Shown in pieces: positions 40,801 through 47,546 of a stretch of 64,000 nucleotides of DNA. The position numbers and the translations under genes were made by a program. Positions within the stretch are counted from its first letter, which is position 1. Every line of letters starts with the position of its first letter. The notes below the pieces were generated by a model. That model was not told the DNA's origin and searched no databases. It worked only from the letters and a program-made list of their open reading frames with translations. The stretch comes from Ligula intestinalis (Eukaryota > Platyhelminthes > Cestoda > Diphyllobothriidea > Diphyllobothriidae), in the NCBI GenBank assembly GCA_036362985.1, contig JAYGXS010000003.1, positions 45,421,570 through 45,485,569 of the forward strand, read 5' to 3'.

Positions 40801-43800
40801 TCAAATATGATGCGGACATTGGGAGTTCTCGCATTTAGCGTGACGGTAACCGCCACCACCAAGCTGCCGCAAACAATCAGATCGACAAAAAGCAGACAAC
40901 TGACTTGCTCAACATTTATTTCATCTTTAGTCAAGGGCAGCCAATCCATCGGACCTTCTTTATTTAAGGTCTACGATATATAGAAAAATTCGAATGTGGC
41001 TGGTCGAAATCGTCATACAAATAAGAGCGCTCACAACCGTAGCTTGCTAAAACTTTTAAATCTTCCCCTTTTCAGATCACACTGGCGAAGAGAAAAAGGA
41101 AACGGCAAAAGGTTTTTTTATTGAAAGCCATCCTTTGCTAACCGCTCCTAAGGCCCAAAGCCGAAGTTAAGATAAAGTGATCGTGTTCCATTCCGAAATC
41201 AAAACCGATCGGTGTATGCTACCCTTACTTGTTCTGTTTTTTTATCTAACAGATACGACCCCCTATTATCTTTCTCGCTGCAATATCAATTGCTTGACAA
41301 TTATGTGCAATAATGGTACTTTGCCTTCTCCTCACGGCAGCTGCAGCATTGACCAGATCTTAAAATCTTATCAAGGGATTTCAGCAGACTACCTGCAAAT
41401 TCAGTATTCGAGGAGTTTTGAAAACACAACGAGACTTCAGCCGCGTAACCAGAGTCAGGGCCGCCGGTAAAATTTATGCTAACTTTGAACTCTTCGCTAT
41501 CTAACTTAAACCTGTCTTTCAGCCCTTACCTTCCCCAATTAGGAGGACAGAAACCTTTGTTCTATACATCAACCCTTCATTTGTGTAGGCCTTAGCTACT
41601 GTTAAATAACAACTCATTAATCCTGTGAACTGAGAGCCAACCTCCTACAAATCGACTGATTGAATCGGAGCCCCACCTGAAGCATTAACTTGTCCTTTGG
41701 CTATTTTTAGTCGTTTTTGTTAATATTAACCATTTCCTCCGCCTGCATCCTGCTTAAAAATCATTTTCTTGACTGTTTTCAAATAAATAACTAATGTCAC
41801 CTAGTTTTGCCTCGGAAGCGAAACTAAAATGCTGTCATAAGCATGATTTACATCAGAGTTTCATGAATCAAGACCTTTGAAATAGATCTTCCTGTGACTT
41901 TCCTTTCCGAGCATAACGTAATTGACAGAACATCTTTTTTCCGAGACTCGGCACAACTGATAGGAAAATACAGTGGAAATAAGTCCGTTTTGCAATTGTG
42001 ATTTTGCGTGCGTTCACACACTGCTGACAACAGTATTTCCATTCTTCCGGAGCATTTTTGATGGACAGATCGAAAATTCTTTCTTGAACTGTGAACTTGA
42101 GGATACCCATCGACATGGATCCTCTCTAGCATCGTTATCCAAAAGATCAACTCCAGGTTTGCCCAATTATTTTGAGGACCATGTGATGTCTTTGGTATTC
42201 ATAGTTTTGAAGCCAGGACCATTTACACAAAAATACATAACACTTAGGCCAAATAATCTATTATTACCTGCAGGATGCCCAATGTTCGAACATTTTACTG
42301 TCTCCAGAGGTTGCCAGCTGGCTTTAAGCTGATGAAGCTTTCACTAAAATCCCAGTTTAAGTCGTATTTCTTTTCAATTGTCCTACCACGCATTACCAAA
42401 GAAATAGTTAGCACGACCAACTTCATTTGTTATTCAACAATTGTGATGTTAGACGTGTCCATTTATTTTAAGGTTGAAGATTATCTGAGAAATCTCAAGC
42501 CGAAAGCAACTAAAATAAATGAGAATAACTGTAGGCTAGACGTCATAAATGAACAATGTTGCATGCTATTTTGTTCTACGAAATAAGTGTTGTTCGGTTA
42601 CAGTCATCTTTGTTGCTGCTTTACTTTGAACAATGTTAAATAACTGTCAGCATTAAGATATGCCCTACGATTTCTGATGTTTACATAAATTTAGTTGCCT
42701 TTATAATCAGGAAACATAATTATAATATGATTTATTGCGCCTATCTACGTATTTTACTCGTAAAAACATCATAACCGACACTCGAACTTAGGTTTGCTTT
42801 CAAAGTTTTAAGATAACAGACGAAATGTTTTGGGACATTGTCACAGAATCATGCAGCCGCATGTGCTTATTAAACCTGAAGAATTTTTTTGTCCACAGTA
42901 GATTTCTCTTGTATATTGCGATGTGTTTGACTGAGTGAAATCTACCCTTTTTGACGTCAAAGTTTTTTTCATTCTTCTTTTAACTATCGTCTTCTTATTG
43001 TCGTCTGCAAAGGTAAAAATAATAGAATGTCTTTGTCTATCAAAAACCCCATCGTCTTTAAGAAATGAAAGGAAAGTGAGCAAGTTCTGCGACCTCCTAT
43101 TATTGCATAACAGCTCCACTTTGGAAGACCACCTTTTCGCAGTCTGTGGTGTGGTATTTTGACAGGAATCTTCTTAATCTTTTATGTCTGCTTTTTCATC
43201 CTTTTTTTTCAAAAGAACCTCATCGTCACAGGGCTATAATTTTCACTTGTTTTGAGCTTTCGGTTTATTTTAGATTCCACTTCTAATTTTTTTCGCAGCC
43301 GCCTATTTTGTCACTTTGCAAATGAAAAGTAATGACTGTAGCTCCACCTAGTGATGGTCAACTGCCCATTATGCCTGCCCTCGGTAAGCGCCCTGTTTGT
43401 CTAGGGCAGCCACACCCATCGGCTGTCACCGACTTCTGCTTAAACAGACCCCCTATTTATCCCGATAGAGGTTGGTACGCGCTGTAGTTCTGAGGAATTC
43501 TTATTGGATGTTTCTAACTTTTTGCAGCTTAGTCTGTGTTTCCGGTTGCGACACGTAGACGGGGTAACTATTGTTTCAATTAAAAAAGGACTTTGGCAGA
43601 AGCATCATCTGCCTCAGTCTTTAGTTCACTTTTGACGGACAACCTTTGAATTTAAAAACATTATCGATGGATAGAAGCGAATATGCGAGTTTCAGATAGC
43701 AGTTCAGAAGTCGATGTAATAATTAAAACAGGACGTTTAGGTTTCTGTCGAGAATCCTTATTCATATGTAACCGTAGAATAGTGTGAGAAATGCCTATAT

Positions 43801-46800
43801 TGGTGTGATACATGCACAGATTGCGCGGTATTTATAGTCCGTAGCGATTACGACTAATCCGTAATCACTCTCATTATATCGATGCTGTTTTTATGGGTTG
43901 TGACATTGCTTCAACTTAGACATAATATGAAAGAAAGCAGCAGTTTTTATCAGTCGCCTACGAAAATGTTTTTATCACTTTTAGTCATTTTTGCTTAGGT
44001 GTCTGTTGAACTATAGATAGAATCTTATTTATTTTCACAACCTTATTAGAGTACATGAACATGTTACTGTTAAAACTCCTTGTATTTAATTTGGACTTTT
44101 ACTACATCAATTCATACTTGGCCATATAATATTTGAAATTATTTGGCCTATGCAATTACTTTTACCATTTTTAGTGGTACTTTCCTGGGTAGCGGTAAAT
44201 TGTGAGCTTTGGGAATCTATCTTAAATGCATGAATACAAAATGCAACAGCCTCTAGTTTTAAAGTTAACATTCTAGTTATTTACTATACAAATCTGTACC
44301 GAAAGTCAGGATTTCGTTGTTAGTTCAATAGTTCATGGAACTCTTTCCAACCATGGTAATTTTACATAAATAAATTTGCACAAAATCGCTTTGGCTGTAC
44401 GCGTATGCGGCGGAAGAAATTAATAAAAGGTTATGGGATTCGATATCCCCCAGATACTCGGTCTCATTTGGACAGCATGACACCCAACTTTGTCAGTGTC
44501 GTTAAACTCTACCTAACTTAACCTGAATGAATAAATCTGGAATATATTTTCTGTGCTTGCATTGTCCCGTCAGAACAACGTCCTCATGAAGTATATTTTT
44601 TCTTCTATGGCATGATATTAAAGCTAGGATTGGGTTTATCGTACTCACTTGAATACACTGCTCACCAACTTAATTTATTTCGCCTTTTTACAAGCATTTG
44701 CTGATGAAACTACAGAAGATAGAATAGCGCACGAGATTTTAACAGAACTTATGATTTTTGTTTTGTTCCTTAGAAGAAAAACCTAGGTGATATCCTTCTA
44801 TTGGTTAGCATGCTGCAGTACTATACATTGAGTTGGGTCGAAAATGCAACGCAGAGAGAGCAGTTTGATGCAGCGCAGGGTATTGCGTGCCTAGACTTTC
44901 CTAACAATTACACAGATAAGATTGAATGCATGTTTTGGTTTCGCATGCAACAGCATATGCTGGTTGTGTGATGGGGCTAAAAACTATCGCAAGTGACCGC
45001 TCATACATCCAAAGGGTTCCAGAAGTTTAACTTTGCAGGCACAAAGCTACTGAACAACATCAGAAACGAGACCAGACGGTGATCATTCAAAGTCTTGGCC
45101 TCGGATGCAAGCTATATTTTTTCAGTAGATCAGTCTGACGCCGGCATTAAGAGGCCTCTGCAGTCACTTCCAGATTCGCATTACTGAGCCTCTGTTGTCT
45201 AATACATCCTGCACCTGTTGTTTGTTCTGTTGATGTATTCATCTCTGAAGACGGACTCCTGCATTAAGTCAAAATTCATGATAGATAAAAATAGTGCCGA
45301 TAATCGAATAATTTACTCACTTCTCCTTAGTTTGGCATGGACTTGGAAAGTGCATGTCATTTCTGTTCGTCAAACTGAAAGATACTCTTCATTTAAGTAT
45401 GAAATTCAAAGAAGGCGTAATTTACTACCAAAATAGTAGAAAAAAAATTTTCGTGAATGTTTTCCATAAAATATATTTGAATTTATAAACGCAGTCAAAA
45501 TCAGTAAAAAAATGCATATTTCTTAAGTCTCCATTTTTTTAACGGTCAGACAGGAACTAATTAAAAAGAAAATATCCTATTGTGACTAAAATGACCTTGT
45601 AATAGGCATCATGCTAATAAGTATTCAACATTACATATTCACGTTAAGCGGGTGAATAAAGATCCTTCGCAAATGTTGGCATGCTGTGCGAATTTTCAGC
45701 CAAACTGTATACATACAAATATTTTTTAATTTCCACTTCGGATGTTGTTTTAAATTCTGTGCCTCTTTAGATCGGTACAAACTGAGTTTTGAATTTTTCA
45801 TTTACATTCAATCTTCGTTTCAATGATCGTAGAATGTAAAACATTGAGCTTATTTCTCCAAAACTGTTTTATTGTCTTCACTAAATTTTGTGCCTGTTTC
45901 CTTCCTTTGCTTTTCGTGTTTTACAACAACGAGTGACAGTTTCATGTTCCACATTCAATTTTTCTGTCCCAATAAATCTCTATCCGTTCACTATATGAGT
46001 GGTCCTATGTCTTATGTAATTTTTTCCAAATTGAATGCGAGATGCTTCATTTTTAATTGAGGATTAAAGTATTTGAGGCGACGATGAAGATATTCACCAG
46101 CTATTCAGTCTTTCGCAGACAACCTAGTGGCGCCAGAAAAATGTTCTTTCTTTTTTACTTGCAGGAAATGATACGTCAACGTTTTTGGGTTTTATTCCGC
46201 AAAAGCTTAGACAGTTCACATGTTGATTTCTAAGCTAATAGAGGCAACTGTTTGCATCCCGGGTATGTATATAGACAGAGAAAGAGAAGTCGTGTCGATC
46301 GCCGGAATCAATTCAGCCAATCCCCCTCCCCTATATCGGTTGATTGGCCCCTGCACCGTATCGCTGTTGATTTTTTTTCTTCTCCGATTTTCTCGTTGAC
46401 TATGGACTCCAGTATGGGTAAAAAACTCAGCCGAATAAAATTATGATTCCGGCAATCAACACGCCCTCTCTTTCCCCTTCTTCCCCTTCTTCATCTTCTT
46501 CTTTTTCTTCTTCTTCTTCTTCTTCTTCGTCTTCCCATTTTTGCTGTACGTACAGCACAGTAAAGTACAGCAAATAAAAAAATGCGTGGGCTGGTGTCTT
46601 GACATTTTCATAAGTTTGCGTCCAGTTTGACCGAGAGTTAATGACAGTTTCAGTGCTTGTTTTGTCGTCAGCTTGACTACATTCTGTATACATGAAGGGA
46701 CAAACTCGTTATCGCTAACAACAGCAGCAGACGCAACGAACATTTGTCAGCAAGAAATGGAGACATTGTGCATTTATCTGCCCAAATATCTGAGCGTAAG

Positions 46801-47166
46801 AACGGATTTTCAAGTATCTTATTTATGGATATACTCACGAACAGAAACCATGCCCCCTTTATATGTTTTTGAATGCCGTTAAAATGCTACGTCATCATCT
46901 TACATGTCTTTTTTACCCTTGCCTTTAGGGACATTTACCTTAGAAAAATTTCTGATCTGGAATCTCAGATGGCGGCACTTCGAGAACAGCAAAAACATCT
47001 GAATGAAAATGAAGCCGCCAATTTGCGCCAAGTAAAGATCTGGCGGGATCTTGTGACCATCCTCCAGAACAAAATTGCCATCCGAAAAGCTGAGGAAGAG
47101 AAGATTGCCTCTGGAGGGGAGTACGCCGACGTCCAGAAGATAGAGAAAGACCGCCTGCTTTTGTAA
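3890..47166 (+). CDS. IFT81: IFT81, C-terminal 400 residues (5 exons, gene-level entry)
   Basis: Intraflagellar transport protein 81 is a coiled-coil core subunit of the IFT-B complex. With IFT74 it carries tubulin and other cargo along cilia. Five exons at 3890-4171, 16349-16561, 29670-29825, 37264-37577 and 46929-47166 splice with GT-AG borders. The phases are consistent (0,0,0, then a codon split 2+1), giving 400 codons plus TAA. The order of conserved blocks follows animal IFT81: an NRLIEKRM block, a YVTELRNK block, KGSTLEEMS, EESRYHY, NLRQVKIWRDL, and a terminal DRLLL. The usual protein is near 676 residues, so the N-terminal calponin-homology-like tubulin-binding part is encoded upstream of the window. 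Introns are 12.2, 13.1, 7.4 and 9.4 kb and full of retroelements. Recognition is from recalled family sequence, not a search. Confidence 0.93.
4172..6380. other. IFT81 intron 1, 5' part: no supported feature
   Basis: This is AT-rich intronic sequence. It contains a 153-codon minus-strand open frame (5004-5465) with no recognisable motif, which I treat as chance or an old repeat. Around 5800-5830 the minus strand has a tRNA box-A-like TGGTAGAGCGCT without a clear B box. Confidence 0.4.
6415..6550 (-). repeat. Telomere-like degenerate repeat (C-rich strand)
   Basis: The + strand shows irregular CCCTAA-type units (CCCTAACAT, AACCCTAATTT, ACCTGAAACCGAACCC). On the minus strand this is degenerate GGTTAG-rich sequence like that at 7790 and 10021. 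Confidence 0.55.
6571..7789. other. IFT81 intron 1: no supported feature
   Basis: This is AT-rich sequence with only short chance open frames. I see no motif, tRNA box or inverted repeat. Confidence 0.4.
7790..7980 (+). repeat. Telomere-like degenerate repeat
   Basis: About 190 bases of irregular TTAGGG, GGTTAGG, GTTTAGG and AGGGTTT units. A shared tail follows, ACACGGGAATATTCACCTTGT then TGCGTAAGACTA. Nearly the same tail follows the repeat at 10021. The shared flank shows this is a dispersed repeat family and not a relic of a chromosome end. Confidence 0.65.
8847..9009. repeat. Foldback hairpin, 64-bp inverted repeat
   Basis: The left arm 8847-8910 and the right arm 8946-9009 are inverted copies with 6 mismatches in 64, separated by a 35-base loop. 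Outer ends are GAAGACGAAGACGCGAT-type sequence, similar in style to the GAAGAAGACTCGATCG ends of the PLE at 61886. The right half carries CTGACGA (8936-8942), then a spacer and GAAA (8962-8965), a hammerhead-like core. It is probably a solo foldback of a PLE terminus. Confidence 0.7.
10021..10205 (+). repeat. Telomere-like degenerate repeat
   Basis: Irregular TTTAGGGTTAAGG, GGGGTTAGG and CTAGGGTTAGGG units are followed by ACACGGGAATATTTATCCTTACTCTAATTT. The tail is shared with the copy at 7790-7980. Confidence 0.65.
10762..10974 (-). CDS. Unrecognised 70-codon ORF
   Basis: An ATG-to-stop frame with protein-like composition (start MLAGEFANFSSMI, middle LLGDPVAPWTGGQPSV). It looks better than most open frames here, but I recognise no family. 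No splice partner or promoter is evident. It could be a retroelement remnant, an exon on the opposite strand, or chance. Confidence 0.2.
   Translation of the reverse strand: MLAGEFANFSSMITNIFHNPYGILFPNDAKVLLGDPVAPWTGGQPSVQILMASDETTVPVNSVLFGKTVT
10975..13680. other. IFT81 intron 1, middle part
   Basis: No gene is supported. At 11792-11821 on the minus strand a CTGACGA / 18-base stem / GAAA unit resembles those at 8936 and 17935. A G11 run is at 12650-12660. Confidence 0.4.
11775..11825 (-). repeat. PLE-terminus-like repeat with hammerhead-like core
   Basis: On the minus strand CTGACGA (11815-11821) is followed by a perfect 6-bp hairpin stem, GGCTTC...GGAGCC (one G-U pair), then GAAAG and TTCAGGACAATA. 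The GAAAGTTCAGGACAATA part recurs near-identically at about 17716-17736. I see no good cleavage triplet, so it is called hammerhead-like only. Confidence 0.45.
13690..13840 (+). repeat. (ATC)n microsatellite with assembly gap
   Basis: A long ATC/CAT trinucleotide run, slightly impure before 13740 and pure around the gap. Ten Ns at 13783-13792 mark a gap, so the true length is unknown. Both minus-strand open frames over it (poly-Asp or poly-Met) are artefacts of the repeat. Confidence 0.97.
13783..13792. other. Assembly gap (10 N)
   Basis: Ten consecutive N within the ATC microsatellite. The fixed small size suggests a scaffolding placeholder and not a measured length. Confidence 0.99.
13841..15109. 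other. IFT81 intron 1: no firm feature
   Basis: An 80-codon minus-strand frame (14264-14506) is rich in Ala, Lys and Arg, has a CxxC, and matches no family I know. It probably is not a gene. Otherwise AT-rich intron. Confidence 0.35.
15110..16160 (+). repeat. Repeat X, copy 1
   Basis: An AT-rich dispersed repeat of about 1 kb. Shared landmarks are an early ATTACTCGCAT followed by AACTTAGAAATAATAATGA, a central TTTTGGATAT.AG.TCTTATGAAGATGG, and a late ATTACCTTC.....TAACATAT. The same landmarks in the same order occur at 23.5-26.3 kb and, more diverged, at 55.0-56.0 kb. A 124-codon open frame in this copy (15773-16147) is not kept in the others, so I read it as non-coding. The class is unknown. 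Confidence 0.6.
16349..16561 (+). CDS. IFT81: IFT81 exon
   Basis: The exon is 71 codons, phase 0 at both ends. The acceptor is CTCTTAG ending at 16348 and the donor is GTAAGT at 16562. It begins FQRYVTELRNKN and includes LSHLKAEKGILSRT and GVSGYWETMNKLEK. These correspond to the FxRYVxxLRxK, LKAExGxLxRT and GISGY blocks of vertebrate IFT81. The exon is coiled-coil forming throughout. It is isolated by 12.2 kb upstream and 13.1 kb downstream of intron. Confidence 0.95.
16562..19640. other. IFT81 intron 2, 5' part
   Basis: No gene is supported. A G9 run is at 16963-16971. A PLE-terminus-like block is at 17683-17770 (GAAGAAGACTTCTCG, then TTTATTGTCCTGAACTTTC). CTGAAGA (17935-17941) is followed by an imperfect hairpin and GAAA (17961-17964), another hammerhead-like core. 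Confidence 0.4.
19644..19830 (+). repeat. tRNA-derived SINE with hammerhead-like body, copy 1
   Basis: The head resembles tRNA-Arg(TCT). It has an A box (TGGCGCAGTGG) at about 19655-19665, the anticodon-loop-like CTTCTAA, a B box (GGTTCGAACCT) at 19700-19710, and a CACCA end near 19723. The body has GGTTGGATGC, then CTGATGA (19746-19752), a stem GGCT-AATG-AGCC, GAAA (19767-19770) and CCATTCCAGTC. The layout resembles the schistosome Sm-alpha satellite SINE, which has a pol III promoter and an active hammerhead. Here stem III and the cleavage triplet look degraded. Confidence 0.7.
19831..20579. other. IFT81 intron 2: no supported feature
   Basis: AT-rich intronic sequence between a SINE and a PLE. 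The short open frames have no motif. Confidence 0.4.
20590..20631 (-). ncRNA. Hammerhead ribozyme (PLE), minus strand
   Basis: On the minus strand: stem I TGGC (20628-20631), core CTGATGA (20621-20627), short stem II region, GAAA (20608-20611), stem III GTAT-ACGT-ATGC (20596-20607, one G-U), then TC (20594-20595) and the stem I partner GCCA (20590-20593). The predicted cut lies between 20594 and 20593. Compared with the copies at 47416 and 49074, stem III differs in sequence but still pairs, which supports the fold. Stem II is weak. Type I topology is the one known from PLEs. Confidence 0.72.
20815..21517 (-). pseudogene. PLE C-terminal RT and GIY-YIG endonuclease, frameshifted
   Basis: The minus strand codes the tail of a Penelope-like RT (KRNLVR-like and ENGYPER-like segments, about 21400-21510). 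The Cys-rich GIY-YIG block CIYSFACSFGAGYLGRMSRR (about 21085-21150) follows, then ILAHMVDSGHQVDPNEAF, ending AWPKAT at 20818. The endonuclease is split between two frames near 21120. The second Cys of the usual CSCGAGYIGRT block is Phe. GIY-YIG nucleases of PLEs nick the target for primed reverse transcription; this copy cannot be active. Confidence 0.8.
21718..21860 (+). repeat. Possible tRNA-derived SINE fragment
   Basis: GCCTCGTAGCTCAATTAAC resembles a tRNA 5' half with an A box. GGTTTTGAATCCC about 50 bases on resembles a B box. The body does not clearly match the other SINE copies. Confidence 0.4.
21861..23467. other. IFT81 intron 2: degenerate repeats only
   Basis: A telomere-like C-rich stretch is at about 22257-22375 (CCCTACCCTAAAC, ACCCTAACTCC). 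A G13 run is at 22598-22610. No gene is supported. About 22905-23035 resembles the 3' end of repeat X (CCTAAACGGCGTTCGCAGGATTAAATC against 26.68 kb). Confidence 0.45.
22257..22375 (-). repeat. Telomere-like degenerate repeat (C-rich strand)
   Basis: Irregular CCCTAA-type units on the + strand, preceded by the TGTGCTACATTCCAGG flank seen near other members of this family. Confidence 0.5.
24023..25723 (-). pseudogene. PLE reverse transcriptase / GIY-YIG ORF with three in-frame stops
   Basis: One frame runs for about 566 codons, interrupted only by stops at 25541-25543 (TAA), 25319-25321 (TAA) and 24911-24913 (TGA). Segments in order: RT motif A VSFDVTSFFTSI, the motif B region KKGTPMGSPLSGLVAEA, motif C where the Tyr of YVDD is now a stop followed by VDDTFVI, then LPFLDVQV, and a GIY-YIG domain SLPCQNCNARYVGETGRR...EHQLA ending near DLHPAYQAL. 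A hydrophilic tail rich in Lys, Glu and Arg continues to the stop. No frameshift was seen, so the inactivation is recent or base-substitution only. Confidence 0.85.
24034..24063 (-). ncRNA. Hammerhead-like core at PLE 3' end (degenerate)
   Basis: On the minus strand CTGACGA is followed by hairpin GGAGAC-GAGAGA-GTTTCC and then AAAACGTC. A hammerhead needs GAAA at this point, so the first core base is changed. No good cleavage triplet is evident. It overlaps the end of the PLE reading frame. Confidence 0.35.
26851..27049. other. IFT81 intron 2: no supported feature
   Basis: Short AT-rich stretch between repeat X and a SINE. Confidence 0.3.
27050..27215 (-). repeat. tRNA-derived SINE, copy 2
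   Basis: The minus strand has a B box (AAGTTCGATTCTC) and then a body GGGGGCTAAATAAGCCAGAAATGCCCATTCCAGTC that matches copy 1 at 19753-19783. The CTGATGA of copy 1 is not kept here, but the GGCT/AGCC stem and the AGAAAT are. Confidence 0.65.
27216..28739. other. IFT81 intron 2: no supported feature
   Basis: No gene, tRNA or inverted repeat was identified. Base composition is less AT-rich than its surroundings around 28300-28600. Confidence 0.35.
28740..28945 (+). repeat. tRNA-derived SINE, copy 3
   Basis: A B-box-like GCGAGTTCAAACTCC is followed by CCCCCAAACCTTG and a body TGACGGCTAATAAGACGGAAAATTCCATACCACC. It aligns to the GGCTAATGAGCCAGAAATGGCCATTCCAG body of copy 1. The stem II arms here extend to CGGCT/AGaCG, consistent with a hammerhead-derived hairpin. 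Confidence 0.55.
28946..29669. other. IFT81 intron 2, 3' end: no supported feature
   Basis: A small inverted repeat CGTCAGTCAGTC / GACTGACAG near 29145-29168 and the ATCGCACTTC/GAAGTGCGAT palindrome at 29200-29221 are visible; both are short. Confidence 0.35.
29670..29825 (+). CDS. IFT81: IFT81 exon
   Basis: The exon is 52 codons, phase 0 at both ends. The acceptor is a pyrimidine-rich tract ending CCCTCAG at 29669 and the donor is GTGAG at 29826. The translation starts VSERTVTLNQ, then KGSTLEEMSALV and LAPLIRELRPLR. It matches the IFT81 block with KGxTLxxMSxxV followed by LAxxIKELRxLR. No stop or frameshift interrupts it. Confidence 0.95.
29826..34339. other. IFT81 intron 3, 5' part: no firm feature
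   Basis: A weak telomere-like stretch lies near 30553-30680 with the ACATTCACACTTCGTTGAATTTTGCGTA tail of that repeat family. No coding exon or tRNA was recognised. Confidence 0.35.
34340..35830 (+). mobile_element. Badly decayed Penelope-like element
   Basis: The + strand has FVRPADKGSS at 34354-34383, the PADKG motif found before PLE RT domains. About 1 kb downstream is a PLE C-terminus-like stretch: YKPTTTLHTQC (about 35520-35555), then HLSWDRNHIVV and NGHIDFDVMY up to 35820. The latter pair resembles the end of the GIY-YIG domain (compare DLHPAYQAL in the 24 kb element). The RT palm between cannot be read and stops are frequent, so this is an old copy. Confidence 0.45.
35831..37263. other. 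IFT81 intron 3, 3' part: no supported feature
   Basis: AT-rich intron. The large open frame running into the next exon is out of frame with IFT81 and not coding. Confidence 0.4.
37264..37577 (+). CDS. IFT81: IFT81 exon with Gly-rich insertion
   Basis: The exon is 104 codons plus two bases. The acceptor is CAG ending at 37263 and the donor is GTGAGT at 37578. The first two thirds are a coiled coil with LEQEVRVLREETRVEESRYHY, a strongly conserved IFT81 block. The exon then codes about 29 residues of Gly, Thr, Asn and Ala (37474-37560) where vertebrate IFT81 has only a few residues. The conserved KRxxxR motif follows (KRRSYR). The last two bases (CG) join the G of the next exon to make Arg, giving KRRSYRDIYLRK. 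The Gly-rich segment is probably a flexible loop between helices. Confidence 0.94.
37474..37560 (+). other. Gly/Thr/Asn-rich insertion within IFT81
   Basis: About 29 codons of mainly Gly, Ala, Thr, Asn and Ser between RGYL and KRRSYR. Animal IFT81 proteins I recall have only a handful of residues here. Codons vary (GGA, GGC, GGT, GGG), so it is not a fresh microsatellite expansion. Confidence 0.8.
37578..44389. other. IFT81 intron 4, main part: no supported gene
   Basis: Long AT-rich intron. A stretch at about 38540-38653 is flanked by AG and GTGAGT but is not needed for IFT81, since the exons on either side join in phase. No PLE motif, tRNA gene or long inverted repeat was recognised. Confidence 0.4.
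44390..44535 (+). repeat. Possible tRNA-derived SINE fragment
   Basis: GGCTGTACGCGTATGCGGCGG followed by a B-box-like GGGATTCGATATCCC (about 44436-44450). The body is not clearly alignable to copy 1. Confidence 0.35.
44536..46928. other. IFT81 intron 4, 3' part
   Basis: No gene is supported. CTGAAGACGGACTCCTG at about 45244-45260 repeats the hammerhead-like unit at 17935. A TTC microsatellite lies at about 46491-46530. Confidence 0.4.
46491..46530 (+). repeat. (TTC)n microsatellite
   Basis: An impure run of TTC/CTT repeats. The poly-Glu or poly-Lys minus-strand frames over it are artefacts. Confidence 0.85.
46929..47166 (+). CDS. IFT81: IFT81 terminal exon
   Basis: This is the last coding exon. 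The acceptor is TTGCCTTTAG ending at 46928. It begins with the single base completing the split Arg codon, then DIYLRKISDLESQM. It contains NLRQVKIWRDLVTILQNK, equivalent to the conserved N(M/L)xQxKxWRDLxxLMxxK near the C-terminus of IFT81, and ends DRLLL before TAA at 47164-47166. The family ends in EDRLIL, so the C-terminus is complete. Confidence 0.95.
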
Positions 47167-47266
47167 ACTTAACCAGTTCTGACTGTTTTTGCATTTCTAT
47201 GGCGGCGTTTGGTACATTACTGTCACATTGAGCTCATAGTTATGTTCTTAAAAAGTAGTGTTTTTG

Positions 47267-47272
47267 AATAAA
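47267..47272 (+). promoter_or_regulatory. IFT81 poly(A) signal
   Basis: An AATAAA hexamer lies 101 bases after the IFT81 stop codon. It is the first canonical hexamer downstream and fits a short 3' UTR. The palindromic PLE insertion begins about 130 bases further on, so it has not disrupted the transcript end. Confidence 0.7.
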
Positions 47273-47392
47273 GCCGCAGTTGATTGAATTAAACATGTTG
47301 AAGGACTTAATACTTGCAATATTCAACTCTATTCTATTCAGTTCGTATGTTTTTGGGAAGGCAATGGATGGACAATTGTTTGGCGTGTAAAT

Positions 47393-47404
47393 ATTTATTG
47401 AGTT
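47393..47404 (+). repeat. Target-site duplication, left (palindromic PLE)
   Basis: ATTTATTGAGTT, repeated exactly at 49142-49153 on the other side of the element. Confidence 0.85.
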
Positions 47405-47415
47405 CAGAACAGAAT

Positions 47416-47457
47416 TTTGGCGAGCGAACGCTTTCAGTAACTTCTCATCAGGCCAAA
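47416..47457 (-). ncRNA. Hammerhead ribozyme, left arm of palindromic PLE
   Basis: On the minus strand: TTTGGC (47452-47457), CTGATGA (47445-47451), a 9-base stem II region, GAAA (47432-47435), stem III GCG-TT-CGC (47424-47431), TC (47422-47423), GCCAAA (47416-47421). Stem I is a perfect 6 bp. The predicted cut is between 47422 and 47421. Stem II is very short and weak. Single-molecule activity may be poor; minimal PLE hammerheads are reported to work as dimers. Confidence 0.8.
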
Positions 47458-47546
47458 CAGTTACAAAGGAGGTTTAAATTTAAAAATCGATAGTTTGTCT
47501 TTCTTTACATGCAGGGTCCAATCAGAGCGCGGAAATGTGCAGCCAG

